Source: Pontiellaceae bacterium (GTDB lineage: Bacteria; Verrucomicrobiota; Kiritimatiellia; Kiritimatiellales; Pontiellaceae). From it: DNA of 16,998 nt. The stretch lies in NCBI GenBank assembly GCA_016937035.1, contig JAFGWS010000041.1, forward strand, positions 1-16,998, given 5' to 3'. The position numbers and the translations under genes are program-made. Numbering within the stretch: position 1 is the first letter of the stretch; every line of letters begins with the position of its first letter. Shown here piece after piece: positions 1-7,735 of the stretch. A model generated the notes under the pieces. That model saw only the letters and a list, made by a program, of their open reading frames with translations, was not told where the DNA came from and searched no databases.

Positions 1-44
1 AAATTACGACAGCTGATCATTAACTGTTCTGCAAGAGGAATAAG

Positions 45-449
45 ATGAGAGAGAAATTCACGCTATGGTGTCGGGTAATCGGCATGATCTTGGCCTGCCA
101 TTCGTCGATCACAATTCTGACCGCAGTCCCGATGTTCTTCACCAAGCCGGATGTCGGAAAGCTTCTTCCCTTCGCATCCATACTCGGCGACTCCGCGATT
201 TTCAAATTAACGCAGAGCGCCAACTACATGTGGGGCCAAATGCTCCTCACAGTTGTACTCACAGGCATTGTGCCTCTCTGCCTCGGTATATATATGATGA
301 AATCCGGACGGTTCTTCATCAATCTGTGCTACCCGAGTAACGGAGTCGCACAAGGCAACGCGTCCGCTGCCGGTGACCCAACACTTGATCTGCCGAGCAA
401 GGAAGCCCAGAACGACGATCGACGGTGGATGCCACCGGAGATGAGGTGA
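45..449 (+). CDS. Small two-helix membrane protein of unknown function
   Basis: This 134-residue protein is not recognised. Two hydrophobic stretches, about residues 9-31 and 62-83, are probably transmembrane helices joined by a short polar loop. The last 45 residues are polar, rich in N, D, E and P, and probably cytoplasmic or disordered. There is no signal-peptidase or lipobox motif. The ATG at 45 is preceded by AGAGGA at 34-39 with good spacing, which supports this start. The gene ends 11 bp before the next start, so the two are probably co-transcribed. Nothing links the protein to the tautomerase-like product beyond that proximity. The region upstream lies outside the window, so more operon members may exist to the left. 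Confidence 0.72.
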   Translation: MREKFTLWCRVIGMILACHSSITILTAVPMFFTKPDVGKLLPFASILGDSAIFKLTQSANYMWGQMLLTVVLTGIVPLCLGIYMMKSGRFFINLCYPSNGVAQGNASAAGDPTLDLPSKEAQNDDRRWMPPEMR

Positions 450-460
450 AGGATAAAAAT

Positions 461-850
461 ATGGCACAAATCAAAATCTACAGTCGGAAATCACATCTTG
501 ATGGAAATAAGAAAATCATCTCCGATACCCTGCACGAATGCGTTTGCGAGTGCTTGGCGCTTCCCGCTGACAAGCGGTTTCATCGATTTATCGGTCTCGA
601 AGAGGAGGACTTTATTCATCCGGCGGATCGAAGCGACCGCTACACCATCATCGAGATCAGTATGTTCTCCGGGCGCAGCACTGAAACCAAAAAAGAACTG
701 ATCAAAACGATATTTAAACGGTTCAACGACGAACTCGGCCTTTCACCGCAGGATGTAGAAATTACGATATATGAGAGTCCTCAGGAAAATTGGGGCATCA
801 GAGGAATGCCGGGAGATGAACTCCTGCTTTCGTACACGGTGAACAAATAA
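461..850 (+). CDS. Tautomerase/MIF-superfamily protein lacking the N-terminal proline
   Basis: This 129-residue protein resembles the two-unit tautomerase family (Tautomerase_2 type). It has a first beta-strand beginning MAQIKIY, a central 'KRFHRF' segment, and a second unit 'RYTIIEISMFSGRS' followed by an amphipathic helix and 'LGLSPQDVEITIYE', ending near 'NWGIRGMPGDEL'. In classical tautomerases the residue after Met is a catalytic proline; here it is alanine, so ordinary Pro1 keto-enol chemistry is doubtful. I chose the ATG at 461, not the in-frame ATG at 425 inside the upstream gene. It sits behind GGTGAAGGA (445-453), and the next residues match the family's first strand. It is probably cytosolic and oligomeric. 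The substrate is unknown. Confidence 0.82.
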   Translation: MAQIKIYSRKSHLDGNKKIISDTLHECVCECLALPADKRFHRFIGLEEEDFIHPADRSDRYTIIEISMFSGRSTETKKELIKTIFKRFNDELGLSPQDVEITIYESPQENWGIRGMPGDELLLSYTVNK

Positions 851-866
851 AAGGGGCACCTACTCT

Positions 867-892
867 CCGGAAAAATCATCCGGCCTGTTTTT
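867..892 (+). terminator. Weak candidate intrinsic terminator
   Basis: A 5-bp stem (CCGGA at 867-871, TCCGG at 879-883) with a 7-nt loop is followed four bases later by a run of five T (888-892). It lies 17 bp after the stop of the tautomerase-like gene, where a terminator is expected. The stem is short, so termination efficiency is uncertain. Confidence 0.35.
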
Positions 893-1151
893 ATATCTCT
901 ATGCTTAGCGTCTTCTTATCTTCGTGGTCAAAAAAAATTCACCAGCCGCTGCGCTGGAGGACACAGAGGACTGATTTCAGTCAGAATGATTGGGGTACAG
1001 AATGATACTGATTGGCTGTAAATCGGCGTTCATCAGCGGTTCCTCTACCCTGCCCCCTCGGCAATCATCTTGCTCAAAACTATTTTGCGCTTCGCTGTCA
1101 TCGTTGCGCGCGAGCCTCATTTCACAGATTAATCGTAAAGTTTTATTGTCG

Positions 1152-1166
1152 TTGGCCAGAGGCCAA
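1152..1166. promoter_or_regulatory. Perfect 6-bp inverted repeat upstream of the protease gene
   Basis: TTGGCC (1152-1157) and GGCCAA (1161-1166) flank a 3-nt AGA centre, giving a tight hairpin or a dyad operator about 94 bp upstream of the protease start. The position fits an operator or a 5'-leader hairpin. No T-run follows, so it is not a terminator. Its function is unknown. Confidence 0.4.
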
Positions 1167-1259
1167 TTCAAATGAAATTTTGAGTCTGCCGTTGTTGATG
1201 GAGGTTTCTGTGTTTATCCTGTGAACCGTTCGTTGATTTTTCCTTTTCGGAGAAACGGT

Positions 1260-4200
1260 ATGAAAAACATATGGGTTGGATTAATTTGCTGGGGAATAGC
1301 CGGGACGGGATGGGCTGGAACCTTGCGGTTGAAAAATGGAGATGTCAGGACTCCGCCCATTGCCGTGAAAACCATGAGTGCCGCAGTGCCCTCCGAAAAA
1401 CAACAAGAGACTCCGGACTGTAAAACCTGTCAGTTGGTTCAGTTTCGTGAAACTCCGAACGAAGCGGATCGAAGGCAACTGGAAGCGATGGGCGGCGAGA
1501 TTGTTGGATATGTTCCGGAACACGCGTTGTTGGTGTTTATTAATTCGGAAAAACGCGATTTTCTGCAAACAGTTCCGGGGGTTGAATGGACGGGCCCTTG
1601 TCTGGCGGATTATAAGCTGAGTTCAGAGCTGGATTTTAGGCAGCCGGAGCTGGAGGTGGTGATTTCTCTGTTTAAGCCGGAATTCCTTCACTCAATGACA
1701 CGGTGGATTGAGCAGCAGCAAGGTACGGTGATGGAGTCTGGGCGGGGGGCGACGCGCGCCTCGATTCGGGCGCAGCTTTCAGCCGTTGCTGTTTCGGAAT
1801 TGTCCGAACGCGCCGAAGTGGAATGGATTGAGCCGTTTGTTCGGCCTGAATTGCATAACAATGTTGCTGTGGAAGCTCCGCGCATGAATGTGAGAACGGT
1901 ATGGGAAACGCATGGTCTGACGGGAAAAGGGCAGGTGGTAGCGGTTGCAGACTCGGGCCTGGATAGCGGCGACCTGGCGACGATTCATCCTGATTTCGCG
2001 GGGCGAATCCGATATGCCTCCAGCTGGGTCAATGAGGATGACTGGAGGGATTATCAAGGCCATGGGACGCATGTGGCCGGATCGCTATTGGGCAGTGGAG
2101 CGGCCTACAGCAATGGAATTTACCGGGGCGTGGCCTATGAGGCTGAGTTGGTCATGCAGGCTCTGGGCGATGACAGCGGTTCGACGTCTATTCATGTTCC
2201 AAGCTCGCTAGGGGATCTTTTTGAACAGGCCTATACCAACGGTGCGCGGATCCATCAAAATAGCTGGGGCTATTCCGGCGCTGGAAGCTACACGTCTTAT
2301 TCGCGTGACGTGGACGATTTTACGTGGAAATACGATGATATGCTAATTGTGTTTTCCGCCGGAAACAGCGGCGTCGATATGGACAGAGACGGCGTCATAG
2401 ATTTGCGATCCATCGGATCGCCGGGCAGTGCAAAAAATGGTCTGACGGTCGGGGCGGCGGAATCGGCTCGCTCTGCGGGCAGCGGCGGGTATTCAGCAAA
2501 GACCTATAGGCGGCAATGGCCGTGGTATTTCCCAACGCAGCCTATTTCCGGGGATTTGATTTCAACCGCGTGGGATAATCAGCATCAGGGAATGGCGGCA
2601 TTTTCCAGCAGAGGACCTTGTGCGGACGGTCGGATCAAGCCGGATGTGGTGGCACCGGGGACGGATATTGTTTCCTGCAAGTCGCAAGTGCAAGGTTCGT
2701 CAACCCTTTGGGGGGCGGTGGATGGGGAGGCTGGGCAGTATTATCAGTTTGGCGGCGGGACCAGTATGGCGGCACCGTTGGTCTCTGGGTTGGCTGCATT
2801 GGCGCGCCAATATTTTGAGGAAGTCCATGGCGTTTTCAAGCCGAGTTCTGCCTTGTTGAAAGCGGCGATTATCAATGGGGCGGTTTCGTTATATCCCGGC
2901 CAGTATGGAATCGGTGAGCGGCAGGAAATTCCCAATGCAAAGGGGAATATGGTGGAAGGCTGGGGAGAGGTGAATGCAGGAAATACCTTTTTTCCGGAGG
3001 GAAAAGAGAATGTTTTCTGGGACCACAACCGGTTGCGGACGGACGAAGAACATGTGTTTGAGCTGTATGTGAAAGAGACCAACGGCGTCAGTGCGACGCT
3101 GGTGTGGACCGATCCGCCGGCCTCCCTGCTGTCGTCTCATCAATTGGTAAACGATTTGGATCTGATCTTGATTTCGCCGTTGGGCGTGACGAATCGACCC
3201 AATGGATTGTTAACCGCGGATCATACGAATAATGTGGAGCAGATTGATTTGGCCAACTGCGAAACGGGTTGCTGGACCCTGGTGGTTTCGGGATTTGATG
3301 TGCCGCAAGGACCACAGCCGTACGCCCTGTTCTCTTCATTCAGCGGAGATACTGATGCGTTTGAAGTGACCTCCGTCTGGCACGAACCGGAAGCCGTGGT
3401 CGGGACGGATAATCCCGTAGAAGTGTTTGCCGGCTTGGCGACCGGAGGACGACCCTTGGGGCTGGTATCGATGGTTTGGCGGGAGGATGGAGGCACCTGG
3501 CATTTTCAACCGTTGGATTTCGTTGGAAACAACGGAGAAAACACAATCTATTCTTCGGCGTTAGAGGTTCAGGGTGTCGGGGTTGAGGTTGAGTATTATG
3601 TCTACGCATTTTCATATGGTATGAAATTGATGATGAGTCCAATCCATCATTTTAGAGTCAACAGTCCCCTCATTTATGTGTCGGAAGACGGTAGCCAGAC
3701 CTGGCCGTACAATTCGCTGCAAACGGCATATACCAACCTGCATGAGGCACTGAAAGCGGCCGTATCCGGAATGGATATTCGAGTTGCGGATGGGTTTTAT
3801 CAGATGCAATCGGAGGTGATCGAGAACGACATCACCTTGACCTCGTTGAATGGTCCTGCATCGACGGTACTGGATGCGAGTGCTCGGAATGATTCCGTGC
3901 TGGTTATTCATAACGGAACGGTTTCGGGCTTTACGCTTCAGGGGGGTGTATTTTCACATTCGACGGCCGCCAGCGACGGAGGCGGCGGAGTGATCATGAC
4001 CAGCGGGGTGCTTTCAAACTGTTGGGTCCGCGGCAATTCTTCGGCATATAATGGCGGCGGCGTCTACTTATACGATGGGTTGGTGACGCATTGCCGGATT
4101 GAAGACAATGTGTGTACAGATTACGGCGGAGGGCTGCTTATCAGAGGAGGTGTTGTTGAACATTCTATTATTGCCGGCAATAAATCGGGTTCTGATGCTG

Positions 4201-5474
4201 CCGGGATCGAGGTTTGGGGCGGAATCATTCGCAACTGTACGGTGGTGAACAACCACGCCGGCGGATTCGGCGGCGGCGTGGACAGCGGAGCAGAGGCGTT
4301 AATAGAAAACTGCATTGTGGTTTCAAACAGCGCGCAGGAGATGGGTGATAACTGGTATGAGTGGGTGCCGATGACGATGCGTTATTCCTGTTCATCTCCC
4401 TTGGCTCATGGAGTGGGCAATATGGATATGGATCCGATGTTTGCTGACGCGGGATCCGGCGATTATCATTTGCAAAGCACATATGGCCGCTGGACGACCC
4501 ATGGTTGGGTGCTGGATGCGCAGGACAGTCCGTGTATCGATTTCGGGAGCCCGCATAGCAATGCATCCGCCGAACCCGATGCAAGCCGCATGAATATGGG
4601 GGCTTACGGCAATACGGCAGAGGCCTCGCGGAGTGGAACGAATCAGACGCGTCTGGTTGTTCAGTCGATGGATGGAACAACGGAACCGAAGTCTGGATTA
4701 ACCATTTTCCCCTATGGGGAAACGGTGTCGGTTGCGTTGCAGAACAATCCATTGACCGTCGGCGCCACGCAGTATCATTTTAAAGCGTGGGTGATGGATG
4801 ACGGCTGGAGGCAATCTTTGAATGAATCTTCTCTCGTGCAATGCGCTATGACCAACAACTGGATCGTTCAGGCATCGCATGTTCCTTTTTACCGCGTGGA
4901 CCTTCATGCGGCCGCGAATGGCTCCGTATCCTTCAGTAACGGGTGGTACGCCGCCGGAAGCACCGTGTCCGCGACGGCCGTTCCGGACCTCTATTATGCA
5001 TTCGACGGCTGGAGCGGAGATCTCTCCGTTACCGCCAATCCTTTGCATGTCGAGCTGAGTCATCCACTGGAGTTATGGGCTGGTTTTACGCAGGCTCGTA
5101 CGGCCAACGGGGTGCCGCACTGGTGGTTGGGTCAATATGGGTTAACGAATAACTTTGAGGCGGCATCGGTGGCCGATCAGGATCACGATGGCGCTGCAGC
5201 GTGGCAGGAATATATTGCCGGAACCCTTCCGCTGGATGCCGGCTCCGTTCTGAAGCTCAAATTGAAACTGCTCCCCGGCATGAACTTATTAACCTGGGAC
5301 GCGCAGGCGGATCGCTCGTATACCCTTTATTTTGGCTCGAATCTCGAGGACGGCGTGACGAATGTATTGGCGAATTATTATTCGATCTTCCCCCTGTCAT
5401 TACAATTGACCGATTCATTACATGCGGATAACCAAGTCATGTTTTATCGTATCGAGGTGGAATATGACGATTAA
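1260..5474 (+). CDS. Secreted modular subtilisin-like (S8) serine protease
   Basis: This is a 1404-residue exported endopeptidase. The start at 1260 follows GGAGA (1249-1253) and opens a typical signal peptide (MKNIWVGLICWGIAGTGWAG); the in-frame GTG at 1221 would bury it. Residues about 50-200 hold two prodomain-like units, each ending in a 'VEW..P' motif. The catalytic triad is visible: D231 in 'VADSGLD', H268 in 'GHGTHVAG' and S502 in 'GGTSMAAP', with N369 in 'SAGNSG' as oxyanion-hole residue. The long His-Ser spacing and the following beta-sandwich ('VSATLVWTDPP', 'LVNDLDL') resemble KP-43-type S8 proteases. Then come a right-handed beta-helix (about 804-1031, with 24-residue coils), a choice-of-anchor-Q-like motif (about 1090-1118), a Bacterial-repeat module (about 1208-1277) and an EF-hand-like 'DQDHDG' at 1306. 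It is probably cell-surface or released, and appears monocistronic. Confidence 0.93.
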   Translation: MKNIWVGLICWGIAGTGWAGTLRLKNGDVRTPPIAVKTMSAAVPSEKQQETPDCKTCQLVQFRETPNEADRRQLEAMGGEIVGYVPEHALLVFINSEKRDFLQTVPGVEWTGPCLADYKLSSELDFRQPELEVVISLFKPEFLHSMTRWIEQQQGTVMESGRGATRASIRAQLSAVAVSELSERAEVEWIEPFVRPELHNNVAVEAPRMNVRTVWETHGLTGKGQVVAVADSGLDSGDLATIHPDFAGRIRYASSWVNEDDWRDYQGHGTHVAGSLLGSGAAYSNGIYRGVAYEAELVMQALGDDSGSTSIHVPSSLGDLFEQAYTNGARIHQNSWGYSGAGSYTSYSRDVDDFTWKYDDMLIVFSAGNSGVDMDRDGVIDLRSIGSPGSAKNGLTVGAAESARSAGSGGYSAKTYRRQWPWYFPTQPISGDLISTAWDNQHQGMAAFSSRGPCADGRIKPDVVAPGTDIVSCKSQVQGSSTLWGAVDGEAGQYYQFGGGTSMAAPLVSGLAALARQYFEEVHGVFKPSSALLKAAIINGAVSLYPGQYGIGERQEIPNAKGNMVEGWGEVNAGNTFFPEGKENVFWDHNRLRTDEEHVFELYVKETNGVSATLVWTDPPASLLSSHQLVNDLDLILISPLGVTNRPNGLLTADHTNNVEQIDLANCETGCWTLVVSGFDVPQGPQPYALFSSFSGDTDAFEVTSVWHEPEAVVGTDNPVEVFAGLATGGRPLGLVSMVWREDGGTWHFQPLDFVGNNGENTIYSSALEVQGVGVEVEYYVYAFSYGMKLMMSPIHHFRVNSPLIYVSEDGSQTWPYNSLQTAYTNLHEALKAAVSGMDIRVADGFYQMQSEVIENDITLTSLNGPASTVLDASARNDSVLVIHNGTVSGFTLQGGVFSHSTAASDGGGGVIMTSGVLSNCWVRGNSSAYNGGGVYLYDGLVTHCRIEDNVCTDYGGGLLIRGGVVEHSIIAGNKSGSDAAGIEVWGGIIRNCTVVNNHAGGFGGGVDSGAEALIENCIVVSNSAQEMGDNWYEWVPMTMRYSCSSPLAHGVGNMDMDPMFADAGSGDYHLQSTYGRWTTHGWVLDAQDSPCIDFGSPHSNASAEPDASRMNMGAYGNTAEASRSGTNQTRLVVQSMDGTTEPKSGLTIFPYGETVSVALQNNPLTVGATQYHFKAWVMDDGWRQSLNESSLVQCAMTNNWIVQASHVPFYRVDLHAAANGSVSFSNGWYAAGSTVSATAVPDLYYAFDGWSGDLSVTANPLHVELSHPLELWAGFTQARTANGVPHWWLGQYGLTNNFEAASVADQDHDGAAAWQEYIAGTLPLDAGSVLKLKLKLLPGMNLLTWDAQADRSYTLYFGSNLEDGVTNVLANYYSIFPLSLQLTDSLHADNQVMFYRIEVEYDD
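3981..4334 (+). repeat. In-gene 72-bp periodic repeat encoding beta-helix coils
   Basis: Inside the protease, four consecutive 24-residue coils begin at 3981, 4053, 4125 and 4197, and a fifth starts at 4269. Each opens with GGG[VL] or AAG and carries a 'G(V/L/I)(V/L/I)..(C/S).(V/I)..N' pattern. The spacing is exactly 72 bp each time. The pattern is that of a right-handed parallel beta-helix. DNA identity between coils is low, so this is an old protein repeat and not a recent tandem duplication. Confidence 0.85.
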
Positions 5475-5878
5475 GCGAAAAGCCGACGCCTTCGTCGATT
5501 ACACGAGCAGTTCATTGTTGAGGACCTTAAATATATGGCCGTCAGAGTTCACCGAAGTTTTGATACTTCCCAGAAAAACTTTGAATCAAAACAGTTGCAG
5601 AAAGCCACGCCCATCTGCAAACATTTTTCTTGTTTTTCTTCAGCTCATCTTTTCGGCTCATAGAGCCGACCCTACACCCCATTTTTGTTCGTTCTTCCTT
5701 CGGTCGGTTCGGCGTAACATCCCTGCCGGCAGAGCCCGGAGGATTTATTGGCAGAGCAACTTGACCGGAGGTCTTGAAAGAACCTCAATCTGATGATTCA
5801 TACAGTTCTTCCTTGCAAGGCTTTGAGTTTTGTAATGTTCTCTATGGAGCGGTGATGGTGTGCAGTGGGGAATATCTT
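5475..5878. other. Gene-free stretch with several inverted repeats, upstream of the aminomutase gene
   Basis: These 404 bp hold no supported gene. A 5-bp hairpin (CGACG 5484-5488, CGTCG 5493-5497) lies 9 bp after the protease stop but has no T-run, so it is a poor terminator. An 8-bp inverted repeat GTTTTGAT (5557-5564) / ATCAAAAC (5585-5592) spans 20 nt, and the 11-bp palindrome 5580-5590 (TTTGA-A-TCAAA) overlaps its right arm. Either could be an operator. A further REP-like hairpin is listed separately. The stretch around 5774-5878 is open in the downstream gene's frame, but I treat it as untranslated leader because the best ribosome site lies at 5867-5871. No convincing promoter hexamers were found. 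Confidence 0.5.
5653..5675. repeat. REP-like hairpin with CCCTAC tail
   Basis: TCGGCTC (5653-5659) and GAGCCGA (5663-5669) form a perfect 7-bp stem around a 3-nt ATA loop, followed directly by CCCTAC. The T-run at 5682-5686 lies 12 nt past the stem, too far for a standard terminator. The stem-plus-tail form looks like a dispersed extragenic palindrome. Only one copy occurs in the window. Confidence 0.45.
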
Positions 5879-7018
5879 ATGATCAATACGAATATCGACT
5901 GGGCCGAGCTCGATTGGCAGGAAGAGCTGAAGAACAATGTTACGACGTTGGATCAATTAAAAGCGTATGCCGATTTCAGCGAAGAAGAGGAACAGGAGCT
6001 CTCGGCAGTGACGCAGGTACTTCCGGTTAATATTCCGCGCTATTATCTGAGCCTGATCGATCGATCAAATCCCGCCGACCCGATTCGTAAAATGTGCTTT
6101 CCCGATGCCGAGGAGCTGATTGATGAAGATGCGCTGGGCAAAACCACGCAGGATCCGTACGGCGACGATAAACACGATAAAGGCAACGGCGTTCTGCACA
6201 AATATGATTATTCAACCCTCGTCGTGGCCACGGAGTGCTGCGCCATGTATTGTCGGCACTGCTTCCGTCGCAGAATCGTCAGCCGCAAAACGGATCGTAT
6301 TCTAAAGGATTTTGAAAAGGCGGTTGAGTATATCGAGGCGCATTCTGACATAACCAACGTGATTCTTTCGGGGGGGGATCCGCTGATGCTGTCTACGCCG
6401 GTTTTACGCAAAATGATTATGCCGCTTGCAGAAATCGATCATCTCGACTTTGTCCGAATTGGTTCCAGAACGCCGGCGTCTTATCCGCTTCGTCTATTTG
6501 ATGATGAACTGATCGAGCTGCTCGACGAGTTTAACCGAAAAAAGGCGCTCTATGTTCCGACACACTTTAATCATGTAAACGAAATAACGCCGGTTGCTGC
6601 GGAAGGCATTCGTCGGCTGCGGAGTGTCGGCATAACGGTGAATAATCAGGCCGTGCTGCTGAAGGGCGTAAACGACTCCGCTGAAGATATCACGGCGTTA
6701 ATGCGGAACCTGCTGCGCATCGGTGTGAATCCGTATTATCTCTATCAGTGCATGCCGGTGTCCCGCGTGCGGCACCATTTTCAGGTTCCGCTTAAACGGG
6801 GCATCGGGATTGTCGACGAGGCCAAACAGCATCTGGACGGCTACGCCAAGCGGTTTAAATTTATCATTGCTCACGACGTTGGAAAGCTCGAAATCTGCGG
6901 GATGCTTGACGGCCGTATTCTCCTCAAACAGATCCACGCTCGATCGGGCCACAAAGAAGATGCCTCGCGAATAATTATGCTGGAAATCGATGATCAGGCC
7001 GGTTGGGTTGCGTTGTGA
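5879..7018 (+). CDS. KamA-family radical SAM/PLP aminomutase-like protein
   Basis: This 379-residue protein belongs to the lysine 2,3-aminomutase/EpmB family, which moves an amino group from the alpha to the beta carbon using a 4Fe-4S cluster, SAM and PLP. The cluster motif CxxxCxxC is C121, C125, C128 within 'CAMYCRHCFRRR'. 'ILSGGDPLML' is the SAM-binding glycine motif, and 'THFNHVNEITP' and 'NNQAVLLKGVND' are family blocks. K336 in 'HDVGK' is the likely PLP lysine. In true lysine aminomutase an Asp follows 'YVC' and binds the substrate amine; here that position is M292 ('YQCMPVS'), so lysine may not be the substrate. The ATG at 5879 follows GGGGA at 5867-5871; a longer in-frame extension from 5774 adds residues unlike the family. 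It lies 4 bp before the phosphopantetheinyl transferase gene. Confidence 0.87.
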   Translation: MINTNIDWAELDWQEELKNNVTTLDQLKAYADFSEEEEQELSAVTQVLPVNIPRYYLSLIDRSNPADPIRKMCFPDAEELIDEDALGKTTQDPYGDDKHDKGNGVLHKYDYSTLVVATECCAMYCRHCFRRRIVSRKTDRILKDFEKAVEYIEAHSDITNVILSGGDPLMLSTPVLRKMIMPLAEIDHLDFVRIGSRTPASYPLRLFDDELIELLDEFNRKKALYVPTHFNHVNEITPVAAEGIRRLRSVGITVNNQAVLLKGVNDSAEDITALMRNLLRIGVNPYYLYQCMPVSRVRHHFQVPLKRGIGIVDEAKQHLDGYAKRFKFIIAHDVGKLEICGMLDGRILLKQIHARSGHKEDASRIIMLEIDDQAGWVAL

Positions 7019-7022
7019 TTCC

Positions 7023-7730
7023 ATGTTCCCCAAACTGTCATTTACTCCTCCGGAAATAAGCACCGAAACGCCCGTCTGCATCGGGGTCGAGCTGGACGAA
7101 AATCTCGACGGATGGATGGAGGCGGCACGTCCCTATGTCACCGCTCAGGAGCGTGCGCACGCCGAGCGCTTTGTACATCTGATCGATGGTGTGCGCCATT
7201 TAGTCGGCCGCGCGCTGGTGCGCAAAACGCTCAACCTTGCCGTACGTCCATATGAGGTCGGCGATTTTTCATCGACTCCATACGGCAGGCCCCACTCTGA
7301 CCAGACGGACATCGATTTTTCTATCAGCCATTCAGGCGACTGGGTCTGGGCAGCGTTTTGCCGAGAGGGACGAATTGGAATCGATGTCGAAAAGGTACGG
7401 GACTTACCGAATCTTCTCGGTATGGCAAAAATGTTCCATCCGCAGGAAACCGCCGAAATACAGGCCGTGCCGGAGAATGCCCGTTATGAAATTTTTTACC
7501 GCTGTTGGGTGCGGAAGGAAGCGGTTCTCAAGGCATGCGGAGAAGGTTTATCCAAGCCGTTGGAGAGCTTTTGTGTTCATACTGACGCTCGGCGGAATAA
7601 TTGGATCGACACCAACGAAACGCCCGAAATGAAGGGTTGGTTTACGCAGGATCTAGTTGTCGGAGAGGACTGCTTCGGCAGCGTGGCCGTTACAGCGCCG
7701 ATCAAAAAAATATTTGTCCTGCAACTGTAG
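7023..7730 (+). CDS. Sfp-type 4'-phosphopantetheinyl transferase
   Basis: This 235-residue enzyme transfers the phosphopantetheine arm of CoA to a serine of carrier proteins (ACP/PCP), activating fatty-acid, polyketide or non-ribosomal peptide machinery. Family signatures appear in order: 'VGRALVRKTL', 'PYGRPH', 'FSISHSGDWV', then the Mg-binding 'GIDVEKV' (D121, E123) and 'WVRKEAVLKACGEGL' (W162, K165, E166). The length matches Sfp/Gsp enzymes rather than the short AcpS. The ATG at 7023 lies 4 bp after the aminomutase stop. An alternative ATG at 6990 would overlap the aminomutase by 29 bp and cannot be ruled out. Tight coupling suggests that the aminomutase and this activator serve one process. 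The gene ends 5 bp from a convergent DUF697 gene, with no clear terminator between. Confidence 0.9.
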   Translation: MFPKLSFTPPEISTETPVCIGVELDENLDGWMEAARPYVTAQERAHAERFVHLIDGVRHLVGRALVRKTLNLAVRPYEVGDFSSTPYGRPHSDQTDIDFSISHSGDWVWAAFCREGRIGIDVEKVRDLPNLLGMAKMFHPQETAEIQAVPENARYEIFYRCWVRKEAVLKACGEGLSKPLESFCVHTDARRNNWIDTNETPEMKGWFTQDLVVGEDCFGSVAVTAPIKKIFVLQL

Positions 7731-7735
7731 AGTCG

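Larger units (their letters stand above)
851..1259. repeat. Gene-free stretch with fragments of interspersed intergenic repeats
   Basis: No convincing gene is seen in these 409 bp; the short ORFs lack ribosome sites and family signatures. Several fragments resemble intergenic repeats I associate with Planctomycetes/Verrucomicrobia-type genomes: 'CTTCGTGGTCAAAA' near 920-934, 'GGACACAGAGGA' at 959-970, 'GCGTTCATCAGCGGTTCC' near 1026-1043, and 'TTCACAGATTAATC' around 1120-1134. A small inverted repeat, CCAGC (942-946) with GCTGG (953-957), lies between the first two. Only one copy of each is in the window, so the repeat nature is inferred from memory of such sequences. The promoter of the downstream protease should also lie here, but I see no clear -35/-10 pair. 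Confidence 0.35.

Noticed and set aside
1221..1259. GTG start 13 codons upstream of the chosen protease start
   Set aside because: It would place a polar, Arg-containing segment before the signal peptide and lacks a good ribosome site, while the ATG at 1260 has GGAGA at ideal distance.
5484..5497. Terminator after the protease gene
   Set aside because: The CGACG/CGTCG hairpin is short and followed by ATTACACG, with no T-run.
5774..5878. N-terminal extension of the aminomutase from an ATG at 5774
   Set aside because: The extra 35 residues do not resemble the family, and the ATG at 5879 has a good GGGGA site; the extension is probably leader sequence.
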